Shown: positions 1 to 8,040 of the stretch, piece by piece | How positions within the stretch are numbered: position 1 is the first letter of the stretch | Layout of the letters: every line of letters starts with the position of its first letter | From: Ktedonobacter sp. SOSP1-85 | Lineage (GTDB): Bacteria > Chloroflexota > Ktedonobacteria > Ktedonobacterales > Ktedonobacteraceae | Direction: 5' to 3' | DNA: 64,000 nucleotides | Assembly (NCBI RefSeq): GCF_016587415.1 | Contig: NZ_BNJI01000002.1 | Coordinates: 2,215,272 to 2,279,271 of the forward strand | Translations under genes and position numbers: made by a program | Notes under the pieces: generated by a model | Told to the model about the DNA's origin: nothing | Databases searched by the model: none | What the model saw: only the letters and a program-made list of their open reading frames with translations

Positions 1-1565
1 CGGGTGCGCCCTATCTGGGGCCGACCTTTGAGAAGCTGGCCAGCGAACCTATTGTCTTCCATTCTGCCATCCGGGCTTTGCTGATGTTTTCTCTGCTTCA
101 GCGCAATAATGAGACTCATACAGTGACCATTCATCGCCTGGTACAGGCTGTGCTGAAAGGCACGCTCTCAAAAGTGACACAGCGGATCTGGGCCACACGT
201 GTTGTCCACACCATGAGCAAGCTCTTCCCCTCAAGCGAATTGACTGAAGCTGATTACTGGCAAAACTGTGAACGGCTCTTACCTCACGCGCTGGTGTGTA
301 TTGAGTTTAGCGAGCAATGGAGTGACAACGATGCGCTCAGTGTTACCTCTTTGATGAATCATGTTGCAGCCTATCTCCTGGAGCGCGCCCGCTATAGCGA
401 GGCGGAGCCCCTCTTCCAGAAGGTCTTGCGCATTGGTGAGCAAGTATTGGGGAGCGAGCATCCCCATATTATGGCCGAAGCCTTTCATGGGTTAGCTGGT
501 CTCTCCGCCCGACAGAGCAAGTATGAGCAGGCGGAACAGCTCTTCCAGCGTGCCCTGCGTATCCGCGAACATCTGTTGGGAGCTGACCACCCGCTTGTGG
601 CGTCTTCCCTCAATGGGTTGGCTTTACTCTACTACCGACAGAGCAAGTATGAGCAGGCGGAACAGCTCTTTCAACGTGCCATACGTATTCACGAACAGTT
701 TCTAGGAGCCGAACATCCTCTTATTGCGAACTCCCTCAACGGGCTGGCCGTCCTCTATGGAGATCAGGGGCGATATGAATTGTCTGAGCTACTCTACCTA
801 CGTGCCCTGCATATCCGCGAAAAGCTTCTCGGGGCTGAGCATCCCCAGGTCGCGACCCTCCTCAACAACATAGCCATGGACTACTATGAGCAGGGAAAGT
901 ATGAACAGGCGGAGTCTCTCTTCCAGCGAGCGTTGCATATCTGGCAACGTGAGTTAGGCTCTGAGCATCCCCGTGTGGCCTATCCCCTGCTTAACCTGGC
1001 CAATCTCTATCGCGATCAGGGAAAGTATGAACAGGCGGAGCCGCTCTTCCAGCGTGCGCTACATATCTGGGAACAAGGGATGGGAAGCGAACATTTTCTG
1101 GTTGCCGATGTTTTGCATGGGCTGAGCGTTCTTTACAGAGAGCAAGGGAAATTGCAGCTAGCAGAGCCACTCGCACTGCGTACCTTGAAGATCAGGCAAG
1201 AGGTCCTGGGGATGCAGCATCTCTATGTCGCGGTAGCACTGACCAACTTGGCGGCGCTCTACACTGAGCAGGAGAAGTATCAGCAGGCCGGGCCTTTATT
1301 TCTACAAGCCGCCCAGATTCGCGAACAAGCCTCAAGTCAGCAGCATCCCGAGAACGCAGATGCCCTGTATGAACAGGCGTACTTCTACCAGCGCCAACAG
1401 CAGTTGACCCGGGCACTTCCTCTTTATCAACAAGCCCTGTCCATTTATGTACAGGTATTAGGCTCCCAGCATCCCAAAACGAAAAAAACACGCCACATTT
1501 GTATCCAACTCCTACACGAACTAAAACTTACCGAAGAAGCCATAGCCCTGGAAGCACAGGCATAG
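1..1565 (+). CDS. NB-ARC/TPR (STAND-type) protein, 3' part only
   Basis: The frame is open from the first complete codon (position 3), so the gene begins outside the window; about 520 residues are visible. The first 60 residues resemble the end of an NB-ARC effector region and include a stretch close to 'SLLQRDARSRLLSIHRLVQ' of the complete homologue at 39189-41480. The rest is about nine tetratricopeptide repeats with a 42-residue period, each with the pattern Y-x-Q-A-E-x-L-F-Q-R-A-L. Such proteins couple a nucleotide-switch domain to a protein-binding TPR solenoid, usually in signalling or transcription. The ligand cannot be told from sequence. The lost N-terminus probably holds an HTH and the NTPase domain, by analogy with the 39 kb gene. 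Confidence 0.85.
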   Translation, partial: GAPYLGPTFEKLASEPIVFHSAIRALLMFSLLQRNNETHTVTIHRLVQAVLKGTLSKVTQRIWATRVVHTMSKLFPSSELTEADYWQNCERLLPHALVCIEFSEQWSDNDALSVTSLMNHVAAYLLERARYSEAEPLFQKVLRIGEQVLGSEHPHIMAEAFHGLAGLSARQSKYEQAEQLFQRALRIREHLLGADHPLVASSLNGLALLYYRQSKYEQAEQLFQRAIRIHEQFLGAEHPLIANSLNGLAVLYGDQGRYELSELLYLRALHIREKLLGAEHPQVATLLNNIAMDYYEQGKYEQAESLFQRALHIWQRELGSEHPRVAYPLLNLANLYRDQGKYEQAEPLFQRALHIWEQGMGSEHFLVADVLHGLSVLYREQGKLQLAEPLALRTLKIRQEVLGMQHLYVAVALTNLAALYTEQEKYQQAGPLFLQAAQIREQASSQQHPENADALYEQAYFYQRQQQLTRALPLYQQALSIYVQVLGSQHPKTKKTRHICIQLLHELKLTEEAIALEAQA

Positions 1566-1588
1566 TGCGCTCAGTGATGCCTGTAGTA

Positions 1589-1655
1589 TTGGAGTATATG
1601 CTATGTTTAGAGAATTCAGGCATGCTGGGTCTTCCAAACATGTTATATACTCCAA
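1589..1655. repeat. 11-bp inverted repeat after the TPR gene
   Basis: TTGGAGTATAT at 1589-1599 is repeated inverted as ATATACTCCAA at 1645-1655; weaker pairing continues inward. It lies in the gap before mbtH and has no T-run, so it is either a weak terminator or a binding site. A related core (ACTCCAAT..ATTGGAGT) fills the spacer of the tnpB promoter at 49911-49939. Confidence 0.4.
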
Positions 1656-1791
1656 CTTATCATTCACCATGATATATGCATTGATATCAGCATGATATTA
1701 ACTTTGGCATGCATATCCATATAATGGGAATTGCATATACAAAAAGCAATTACTTAGTTCCTCTCCTGATGAGAAGAAAGGAAAGAGAACC

Positions 1792-2019
1792 ATGGCTAGA
1801 GATGATGAGGAAGACAAGACTATATACAAGGTTGTTATCAACCACGAGGAACAATATTCGATCTGGGCTGCTGACCGCGAAAACCCCCTCGGCTGGCGTG
1901 ATGTTGGTAAAAGTGGACTCAAGTCCGAATGTCTCGCCTACATCAAAGAGGTCTGGACTGATATGCGCCCTCTGAGCCTGCGTAAGCAGATGGAGGCACA
2001 GGTGCAGAATCAGGCGTGA
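1792..2019 (+). CDS. MbtH family protein (NRPS adenylation-domain chaperone)
   Basis: This 75-residue protein has the full MbtH signature: an N-x-E-x-Q-Y-S-x-W block, a P-x-G-W turn, G-x-K-x-x-C-L-x-Y-I, and the closing block WTDMRPLSLR. MbtH proteins bind adenylation domains of non-ribosomal peptide synthetases and make them soluble and active. A purine-rich ribosome site (AAAGGAAAGAG) precedes the ATG. It starts a same-strand run with two unknown small genes, a P450, a type II thioesterase and an SbnA-like enzyme. No synthetase is present in the window, so its partner must lie elsewhere. Confidence 0.95.
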   Translation: MARDDEEDKTIYKVVINHEEQYSIWAADRENPLGWRDVGKSGLKSECLAYIKEVWTDMRPLSLRKQMEAQVQNQA

Positions 2020-2108
2020 AGCCCGGGCATAGGTGCCTGATAAATCTTCTCTTCTTTACTTAAGAAAGAGATCACTTAGCCTATTGAATATGCAGAGGAG
2101 ACGATGGC

Positions 2109-2429
2109 ATGCGCAAATATTGCAAAGCATACTATTTAAAAGATCTGAGACAATTCACTGACTGGACAGAGAAGCAAGACGCATCTGAAACAGCCCTCTC
2201 AGACGAAACTGTCGTGTATCTCTGGGATGATTTTACCGTCGTGAAGAGCCCGGTTATTCCTGACAAAGGCCTGATATTTGACGCTGTCACACCCGAATGG
2301 CAGGCTTTCTGCAAAGAAACCTTAGCCTTTGAGATTCCTGAAGACCTGCGCTACGCGTACCAACAGGCCGACGACCAGAAAACTTCTTCTGAGAGTGCTG
2401 CTGGCGAGCAGAGCACGGTGTCGGTGTAA
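2109..2429 (+). CDS. Unknown 106-aa protein between mbtH and P450
   Basis: I do not recognise this family. The protein is acidic, rich in aromatic residues, and has no membrane segment. The C-terminal 20 residues are Ser/Glu-rich and look disordered. The ATG at 2109 is preceded by GGAG at 8-nt spacing; an ATG five bases earlier is in another frame and closes quickly. It lies 90 bp after mbtH and 30 bp before the next gene, so these probably form one transcription unit with the P450. A role in the same peptide pathway is inference from position only. Confidence 0.7.
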   Translation: MRKYCKAYYLKDLRQFTDWTEKQDASETALSDETVVYLWDDFTVVKSPVIPDKGLIFDAVTPEWQAFCKETLAFEIPEDLRYAYQQADDQKTSSESAAGEQSTVSV

Positions 2430-2459
2430 GGCTACAGGGAACAGAAAGGAGCTGCCTTT

Positions 2460-2795
2460 ATGGATGAACTTGTTAAGCGCCTCTCTGAGGGAGATCACCC
2501 CGTCACTGTAGGTGGTCCTCAACCCTCCGTAAGTGAATTGCGGAAACGTCTTGAAGAGATGGGCTATGTCTTTGTTAAATTTACCGATACACGCGGAGGA
2601 ACCGATCTAGGCGTGCGCGTTGATAAAAGCGCGACTGATCTCAGTCGGGCCGCTTTTGATCAGGCTTCAGGAATCGTTCATATTGAGGGAACGCTAACCC
2701 TCAACTACGTTAAAGTGCGCTGCATTGCGGACATTGATCTGGAAACCCTGAATGGAACCGGTCACCTGGTAACCCTGGAAGAGGTTCATCTCTAA
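2460..2795 (+). CDS. Unknown 111-aa protein between mbtH and P450
   Basis: A soluble, mixed alpha/beta small protein with no motif that I recognise. It begins with an amphipathic helix, continues with a predicted helix around residues 22-32 (ELRKRLEEMGYVF) and then alternating strands in the second half. AAAGGAG lies 8 nt before the ATG. It follows the 106-aa gene by 30 bp and precedes the P450 by 170 bp. The Asp/Gly-rich middle (TRGGTDLGVRVD) could suggest metal or nucleotide binding, but this is not enough for a function. Confidence 0.7.
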   Translation: MDELVKRLSEGDHPVTVGGPQPSVSELRKRLEEMGYVFVKFTDTRGGTDLGVRVDKSATDLSRAAFDQASGIVHIEGTLTLNYVKVRCIADIDLETLNGTGHLVTLEEVHL

Positions 2796-2963
2796 TCAAC
2801 CGCACGGTCCCTGCCACCCAATCAAATTATAGGGTCTATATCCTGGCATGGATGTATGGTGAGAGCGAGACATTACAGCTTGTGAGAGAAGTCCATGCCA
2901 GTCTGGATTCTACAATGAAGAATTTTTTGGTAAACAGGCCGCATCACGTGAGAAGGTTTTCGT

Positions 2964-4187
2964 ATGCAGAGAGCACGCAGACAGAATCGCACCTTCAGTG
3001 TCTCCAGCTTGCGCCGTCACTATACAAATCCCTTTGCCCTGTATGATGCCCTTAGAGCACATGACTCCATCTATTTCGACGCCTCAAGTCGCTGCTGGCT
3101 TGTGACAGGTTACCACGCCACAACGGCAATTCTAGATGATCCGCGCTTTACATCGCGGCTGGATGATAGCAGCGCGCAGTCGCTTGTGAGCAAGCAGATG
3201 GTCTTTATGGACGGCGAGGAGCATCAGCGGCGGCAGAATGCCCTGTTGCGGCCCCTGGCCCAGATGAGCAAAAGGATGCCGGATGCCATTCGCTTGTTTG
3301 CTCAAGAGGGACTGGAGACGCTGCGGCGTACAGGCGAAATGGATGCGGTGAATGACTTTGCCGCCCATATTTCATTAATGAGTATAGCCCATGTTCTGGG
3401 AATGCCGCTCGATGATCATGAGCAACTCTTGCAGCTTGAGCGCTGGTCTGATACCTTCGGCGATGCAACCAGCGGCTATTTTCATGGCGATATGCAAGAC
3501 GTGGCACGCCTCGAAGACTACTTCAGGCAACTTATTGAGACGAAGCGTCGCCACCCTGACTCTGACGCTGATGATCTGCTCAGTGGTTTTATCGCGGCCA
3601 AAGATGTCTTTCCCGAGGACGATGACCTGATCTCAAACTGCATGATGGTTTTCGCTGCTGGCCGTATCACCACCAAGAAACTCCTGGGCAATGGTATTCA
3701 GATCTTGCTAGAACATTGGAGTGAGGTCCAGAAACTCTATCAAGAAAATCCCAAAGCCATCACCAAAATGCTTGGCGAAGAACTCCTGCGCATGGTCACG
3801 CCTACACGCTGTCTGATCCGACAGGCCGTTGAGGACGTCGATCTCTCGCACCTGGCCACGGGTCCCCACCTGGTTCGTCGTGGAGAGCGCCTGTTGCTGT
3901 TTCTAGAGGCGGCGAACTATGATCCCGCTAGCTTCTCCTGTCCGGCCCAGTTCGATCCCCAACGCCGTCCTAACAGACAGGTCGCCTTTGGCTTTGGCCC
4001 CCATCAGTGTCCCGGAGCAACCTTGGCGCGCCTGGAGATACAGATAGCACTAGAGGCCCTGCTCTCAATTGTCGACTTGAAAGCCCACAGCGATATGCAG
4101 CCTGTCTGGAATCCTAATCCCAACCTGGGGGGCTATCTCTCCTTCTACGTGGTTTCGCAAACGGTCAAGCGCGGCAGTTGCCCTTGA
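2964..4187 (+). CDS. Cytochrome P450, bacterial soluble type
   Basis: A 407-residue protein of normal length for a soluble bacterial P450. The K-helix ExxR is E273-L-L-R276, and the haem loop FGFGPHQCPG is at residues 342-351 with the thiolate Cys349. The I-helix reads A232-G-R-I-T-T237: the acid/alcohol pair that normally relays protons (D/E-T) is I-T, which is unusual. AGAAGG precedes the start. Neighbouring MbtH and thioesterase genes suggest it oxidises an amino acid or a carrier-bound peptide intermediate, as P450s in NRPS clusters often do. The redox partner is not encoded nearby. Confidence 0.95.
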   Translation: MQRARRQNRTFSVSSLRRHYTNPFALYDALRAHDSIYFDASSRCWLVTGYHATTAILDDPRFTSRLDDSSAQSLVSKQMVFMDGEEHQRRQNALLRPLAQMSKRMPDAIRLFAQEGLETLRRTGEMDAVNDFAAHISLMSIAHVLGMPLDDHEQLLQLERWSDTFGDATSGYFHGDMQDVARLEDYFRQLIETKRRHPDSDADDLLSGFIAAKDVFPEDDDLISNCMMVFAAGRITTKKLLGNGIQILLEHWSEVQKLYQENPKAITKMLGEELLRMVTPTRCLIRQAVEDVDLSHLATGPHLVRRGERLLLFLEAANYDPASFSCPAQFDPQRRPNRQVAFGFGPHQCPGATLARLEIQIALEALLSIVDLKAHSDMQPVWNPNPNLGGYLSFYVVSQTVKRGSCP

Positions 4188-4236
4188 GAGTGCTTGCATT
4201 CCTGCCGTCCTGGTCCATGAAATCGGTGCTTGAGGC

Positions 4237-4308
4237 TTAAACTGGGAGGAGCTGGTGGAGATATCCCTGAATGTCTTGCTCTCTTTTCCACTGTTGTGGA
4301 TAGCCAAG
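4237..4308 (-). pseudogene. C-terminal scrap of a metallophosphoesterase gene
   Basis: On the minus strand this reads LGYPQQWKREQDIQGYLHQL, then L-P-V and a stop (4239-4237). It matches the end of the intact metallophosphoesterase at 20395-21240 (LGYPQQWNREKGIQGYLRQL). DNA of 4245-4308 and 20424-20487 is identical at 55 of 64 positions by hand count. Upstream of LGY the similarity stops, so only the last two dozen codons remain. Confidence 0.75.
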
Positions 4309-4438
4309 GAGGGAAATAGAGCCTAATTGGCATATCTGATTGTGTAGCGATAACAAAAATGATAAGAGCTAGATATTCACTTTTTTAGCTGCCAGGTGTA
4401 TTACATTCTTAGCGGTGTTCCATCTGAAGGGATACGAT

Positions 4439-5260
4439 ATGCAGGGCTTTACACATCAGAGCCATAACAAACACAACACCACTTCAAGCCTGGAGCGGTT
4501 TCTTATTCGTCCGCCAAAGGCCCAGGCATGCCTGCGGCTATTCTGTTTCCCCTATGCTGGCGGAGGAGCCTCAGCATTTCACAACTGGGCAAAGCATCTC
4601 CCTCCTGAGATTGATAGCTGTCCTATCCAGTTGCCAGGACGAGAGGACAGGATTCGCGAAAAACCTCACACGACGCTCCCCGCCTTAATTGATGCACTTC
4701 TCAACGCGCTTTTGCCATATATCGAGACACCTTTTGCCTTTTTCGGCCATAGCATGGGGGCTATAATCGCTTTCGAGCTAGCCCGCCAATTGCGCCGTCG
4801 TTCACTTCCAGGCCCTACCCGTTTATTTGTCTCTGCGCACCGTGCTCCGCAAATCCCTGATCCCGATCCACGGATTTATAGCCTGCCAGAAGCCGAGTTC
4901 ATTACAACATTGCGCCAACTGCAAGGAACACCGGACGAGGTTTTACAAAACCCTGAACTCCTGGAGCTATTTGTGCCAATTTTACGAGCCGACTTCGAGC
5001 TTATCGAGACATACCGCTATAGAGCAGAAGCTTCCCTTGCATGTCCGATCTCTGTATTCGGCGGCCTGCAAGACAGTAAGATCACGCGCACTGACCTTGA
5101 GGCCTGGCGCGAACAGACATCACAGGCATGTGTTCTTCGTATGTTTGCGGGAAATCACTTCTTTCTCCACTCTGTACAAACCATGCTTCTCCATACTATT
5201 GCGCAAGACCTCTTTCGTGATTTCCAGGCCGACTCCCGACTTCCTAATAAAGTAAAGTAA
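4439..5260 (+). CDS. Type II thioesterase (GrsT/RifR-like)
   Basis: An alpha/beta hydrolase of 273 residues with the type II thioesterase layout. It opens with FCFPYAGGGASAF and LPGREDR, followed by the nucleophile elbow G103-H-S105-M-G and the catalytic His240 in GNHFFLHS. These enzymes remove wrong or stalled acyl groups from carrier proteins of NRPS/PKS lines. A GTG 24 nt upstream is in frame, but the ATG at 4439 has GAAGGG at 7-nt spacing and is preferred. The sbnA-like gene follows after 10 bp, so the two are very likely co-transcribed. Its synthetase is not in the window. Confidence 0.93.
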   Translation: MQGFTHQSHNKHNTTSSLERFLIRPPKAQACLRLFCFPYAGGGASAFHNWAKHLPPEIDSCPIQLPGREDRIREKPHTTLPALIDALLNALLPYIETPFAFFGHSMGAIIAFELARQLRRRSLPGPTRLFVSAHRAPQIPDPDPRIYSLPEAEFITTLRQLQGTPDEVLQNPELLELFVPILRADFELIETYRYRAEASLACPISVFGGLQDSKITRTDLEAWREQTSQACVLRMFAGNHFFLHSVQTMLLHTIAQDLFRDFQADSRLPNKVK

Positions 5261-5270
5261 GGAACATACT

Positions 5271-6257
5271 ATGATCTATGAATCAGTTGCTGATTGTATT
5301 GGCCAGACGCCTCTGGTCTATCTGAGGCGCTTGTTCCCCTATCATGAACTGGAGGTCATTGCCAAGCTAGAGTTTCTCAATCCAGGTGGCAGCATCAAAG
5401 ACCGGCCAGCCAGGTTTATCGTTGAGCAGGGACTAAAAAATGGAATGATCACGCCCCAGACACACCTTATTGAGAGTTCTTCGGGGAATCTGGGCATCGC
5501 GCTGGCAATGATTGCACGCATTTATAACCTGGCCTTCACCTGCGTTGTCGATCCAAAGATATCGCCGATGAACCTGCGTATCTTAAAACAGCTTGGCGCT
5601 GGCGTCGAGATGGTGACGACCGCCGATGACCAGGGAGGATACCTCAAAACACGCATCCAACGGGTCCAGGAATTACTGCATTATATTCCTCATAGCCAGT
5701 GGATTAATCAATATGCCAATCAATTAAACTGGCAGGCTCACTACTCTCATACTGGAGAGGAGATCAGCACGCAACTCGACCGGGCGCCAGATTGCCTGGT
5801 GGTCGCCGTAAGCACAACCGGCACAATATTGGGGCTAGCTCGTCGTTTGCGCAGGGACAACCCGAATTTACGGGTGATTGCTGTTGATGCTGTTGGATCA
5901 GTCATCTTTGGCGCACCCGCCGGACCACGCGAGATTCCCGGCATTGGGGCCAGCCGCGTACCTGAACTGCTTTGTAGAGACGAGATCGATGAAGTTGTGT
6001 ATGTAAATGATCGCGAGTCAATTCAAGGTTGTCATGACCTTGTAGCACGAGAAGGGATTTTTGCGGGTGGCTCTTCTGGTTCTGTCGTTGCCGCTGTCCA
6101 AAAACTGTTGTCGACATTCCCTCCTCGCTACCGTGTGATTACTATTTTCCCGGATCGTGGTGATCGCTATCTAGATATAGTGTACAACGATGAGTGGGTC
6201 AGCAGCCAGCTAGGATCCTATGAGCTTGCCTTCCCTTCGTGGAAGAGGAAAAACTGA
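5271..6257 (+). CDS. sbnA: SbnA-like 2,3-diaminopropionate biosynthesis enzyme (PLP-dependent)
   Basis: A 328-residue fold-type II PLP enzyme. The PLP lysine is K43 in NPGGSIKDRP, followed by the ESSSGNLGIALAM loop, VVDPKISP, WINQYANQLNW, PGIGASRVPE, and FPDRGDRYLD near the end. These blocks match staphylococcal SbnA rather than ordinary cysteine synthase. SbnA condenses O-phospho-L-serine with L-glutamate to N-(1-amino-1-carboxy-2-ethyl)-glutamate, which SbnB oxidises to L-2,3-diaminopropionate. No SbnB-like dehydrogenase is present here. Diaminopropionate is a building block of siderophores and peptide antibiotics, in keeping with the neighbouring MbtH and thioesterase genes. Confidence 0.88.
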   Translation: MIYESVADCIGQTPLVYLRRLFPYHELEVIAKLEFLNPGGSIKDRPARFIVEQGLKNGMITPQTHLIESSSGNLGIALAMIARIYNLAFTCVVDPKISPMNLRILKQLGAGVEMVTTADDQGGYLKTRIQRVQELLHYIPHSQWINQYANQLNWQAHYSHTGEEISTQLDRAPDCLVVAVSTTGTILGLARRLRRDNPNLRVIAVDAVGSVIFGAPAGPREIPGIGASRVPELLCRDEIDEVVYVNDRESIQGCHDLVAREGIFAGGSSGSVVAAVQKLLSTFPPRYRVITIFPDRGDRYLDIVYNDEWVSSQLGSYELAFPSWKRKN

Positions 6258-6264
6258 ATTCTAC

Positions 6265-6424
6265 AGAGGAGGAGAGGGATGGTTAGAGGCTATTAATTGG
6301 CGGCCAGCACCTCTGGGCTGATCAGAGGTTGGGGCAGTTCGACTCCAACGAGCGACTAGGTTCCCGAACTGATGTACCCCCAACCATCCGAAGAGGAGAC
6401 TGGCGCAGCCGCAATGGCCGACCC
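6265..6424. repeat. Composite duplicated fragment from the rhamnose locus
   Basis: 6265-6293 is identical to 21420-21448 (29 of 29), and 6294-6424 matches 22456-22586 (about 124 of 131, inside rhaB). Both are in the same orientation and directly joined, although the sources lie 1.0 kb apart. The second part encodes a piece of rhamnulokinase on the minus strand. It is a non-functional remnant of duplication plus deletion. Confidence 0.8.
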
Positions 6425-6458
6425 CTTTGTAAATGTGCGAATGAGGTGGGCGGATTCT

Positions 6459-6593
6459 GGCTCTTCCTCACTTGGCGTGAGAATAGAGAGGCGTCAAAAG
6501 GGAATGTGCTGATAATGATTGCCTGCCGAAGCTCATTGAAACAAACCGATGAGCCGAAAATGGTAGAGCTTTCACTCCAAGTGAGGAAGAGCC
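6459..6593. mobile_element. Small inverted-repeat element, ISL3-like ends
   Basis: A perfect 17-bp terminal inverted repeat, GGCTCTTCCTCACTTGG (6459-6475) and its complement (6577-6593), bounds 135 bp without a gene; pairing continues inward with mismatches for about 7 bp. ISL3-family insertion sequences also begin with GGCTCTT, so this may be a non-autonomous derivative. I see no convincing 8-bp target duplication in the flanks, so family assignment is tentative. Confidence 0.45.
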
Positions 6594-6747
6594 ATTTCGT
6601 TCCGTGATTTACAGGTAGCGACCACTCCAAAATGGAGGCTCTCCGCTTCTTGGTTTGCCTTCACATTGGAATGATCTCTTTAGAACTCAGCACCCGCGTA
6701 TCTCGCGATCAGAAGGCGTTATTGCTCGGAACGTGCGCTCCAGCCTT

Positions 6748-8040
6748 CTAGAAATGGCCCCACCCATTGTATGTCGTTGTATCCAGGACAGCGAACCAAT
6801 CGAAATCGGTGAAGCTTTGGACGCCTAGTGGTTCATAGCTCCTGTTCTTATGACTGCCAGAGCGAAGCGGAAGTGCCGCCATTTCCTCGGCAGGAAGCCC
6901 TTGTTCTTGATGGGTGGAAATGAACCGCACTGGTCCGGGAGCGGATGTTAACCGCGCCTCAAGCGTCCCGGCTTCTGGCTGGTCGATCCCGTTGGCTGGC
7001 GATTCTCCTACGGCTGAGCCGATGACGGCATAGCGGCGACCGAACATTCCATGAAGATGAGATCCAACGGGCCACCAGATCAGCGTCTCATTCCCCCATT
7101 GCACTTTTCCACGCTTGAGATGGCTATTGTGGGCAAAAACCAAGACGTTGCCTCGTCCCTGTTCACGGGAGACGATGTACGCCAGATTCTCTGCCATCAT
7201 GGCGGCACGTATGCCGAGCAGGCGGGCCTGGCGTTGCTCGGACGGTTGCGCGAGCGTAGCATGATAGTGCAGGAGCTGCTGAGCCACCACAGCATAGTGG
7301 ACGGCTTCTCGATAGCGGCTCTCGTCGCTCTTTGCGACCAGTTCGGGACGGCGCACGCGCAGCTCTGCAATCAGCTCCTCGGTCTCGATCCGCAATGCGG
7401 TTGCCTCCGGTGATTGGCCTATCGCTTGCGTCGGGTCGAGCGCGGCAGCCGGATTCTCCCAGGCAGCGTCCTGTCCGAGCAGCGGGTCGATGCGCTTGCG
7501 ATACTCCTGGCCAAGGGCCTCATCTCTCTCGCTGAGGTAATCAAGCGCAAAGTGCAGTGTCTGGCGGGGACTATCTGCGATTATATCGGTCGGGCTATCG
7601 AAACCATAGAACTGGAGTTTTGTAGGGTGAGCTGGATCAGCATTGTATTGTCTCATCCACTCGACCAGCTCGCGATTCGCTTCGAACGTTCCGAAACCGT
7701 GGCTAAAGCCAGTATCCTGCACCGCCTCATAGGATGCCGGACCGTGGCCAAGCACGTATTCGTTGACGAGGGGTCCTCGAGGAAAACTGCTCTCAATGGC
7801 AATGGCGCTGTAGCCATGGGCTTCTACAAGGCGTTGGAAGAGCTGGTTGCGAAGGACAAGCAGCTCTTCCCCTCCATGGAGTGCTTCTCCAAAGCCAAGC
7901 AATGCTACCTCCTCGCCAAGTGAGTCGATCACCGTATCAACGGCGGCGTTGAAGTCCGGGCGAGAAACGAGCGAGCATGGGATCGCCTCGTGTGCTATCC
8001 AGTCGTCGAGTGTCGCATATACTCTTGCTGAGTGCGTCAT
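6748..8040 (-). CDS. Erythromycin esterase family protein
   Basis: 430 residues. Family marks are the early G-E-A-L-H-G-G-E-E block (GExxHG, the catalytic His/Glu region), the IAIESSFP strand, GFGTFEANRELVEWMRQYN, and a later FAHNSHLKRG segment. Members hydrolyse the macrolide lactone (EreA/EreB) or act on other esters; most chromosomal homologues are uncharacterised. A longer frame begins at 8076, but the ATG at 8040 has GGAGGG at 7-nt spacing. The gene stands alone, with a 10-bp inverted repeat about 75 bp upstream. Macrolide resistance is possible but not shown. Confidence 0.85.
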   Translation of the reverse strand: MTHSARVYATLDDWIAHEAIPCSLVSRPDFNAAVDTVIDSLGEEVALLGFGEALHGGEELLVLRNQLFQRLVEAHGYSAIAIESSFPRGPLVNEYVLGHGPASYEAVQDTGFSHGFGTFEANRELVEWMRQYNADPAHPTKLQFYGFDSPTDIIADSPRQTLHFALDYLSERDEALGQEYRKRIDPLLGQDAAWENPAAALDPTQAIGQSPEATALRIETEELIAELRVRRPELVAKSDESRYREAVHYAVVAQQLLHYHATLAQPSEQRQARLLGIRAAMMAENLAYIVSREQGRGNVLVFAHNSHLKRGKVQWGNETLIWWPVGSHLHGMFGRRYAVIGSAVGESPANGIDQPEAGTLEARLTSAPGPVRFISTHQEQGLPAEEMAALPLRSGSHKNRSYEPLGVQSFTDFDWFAVLDTTTYNGWGHF

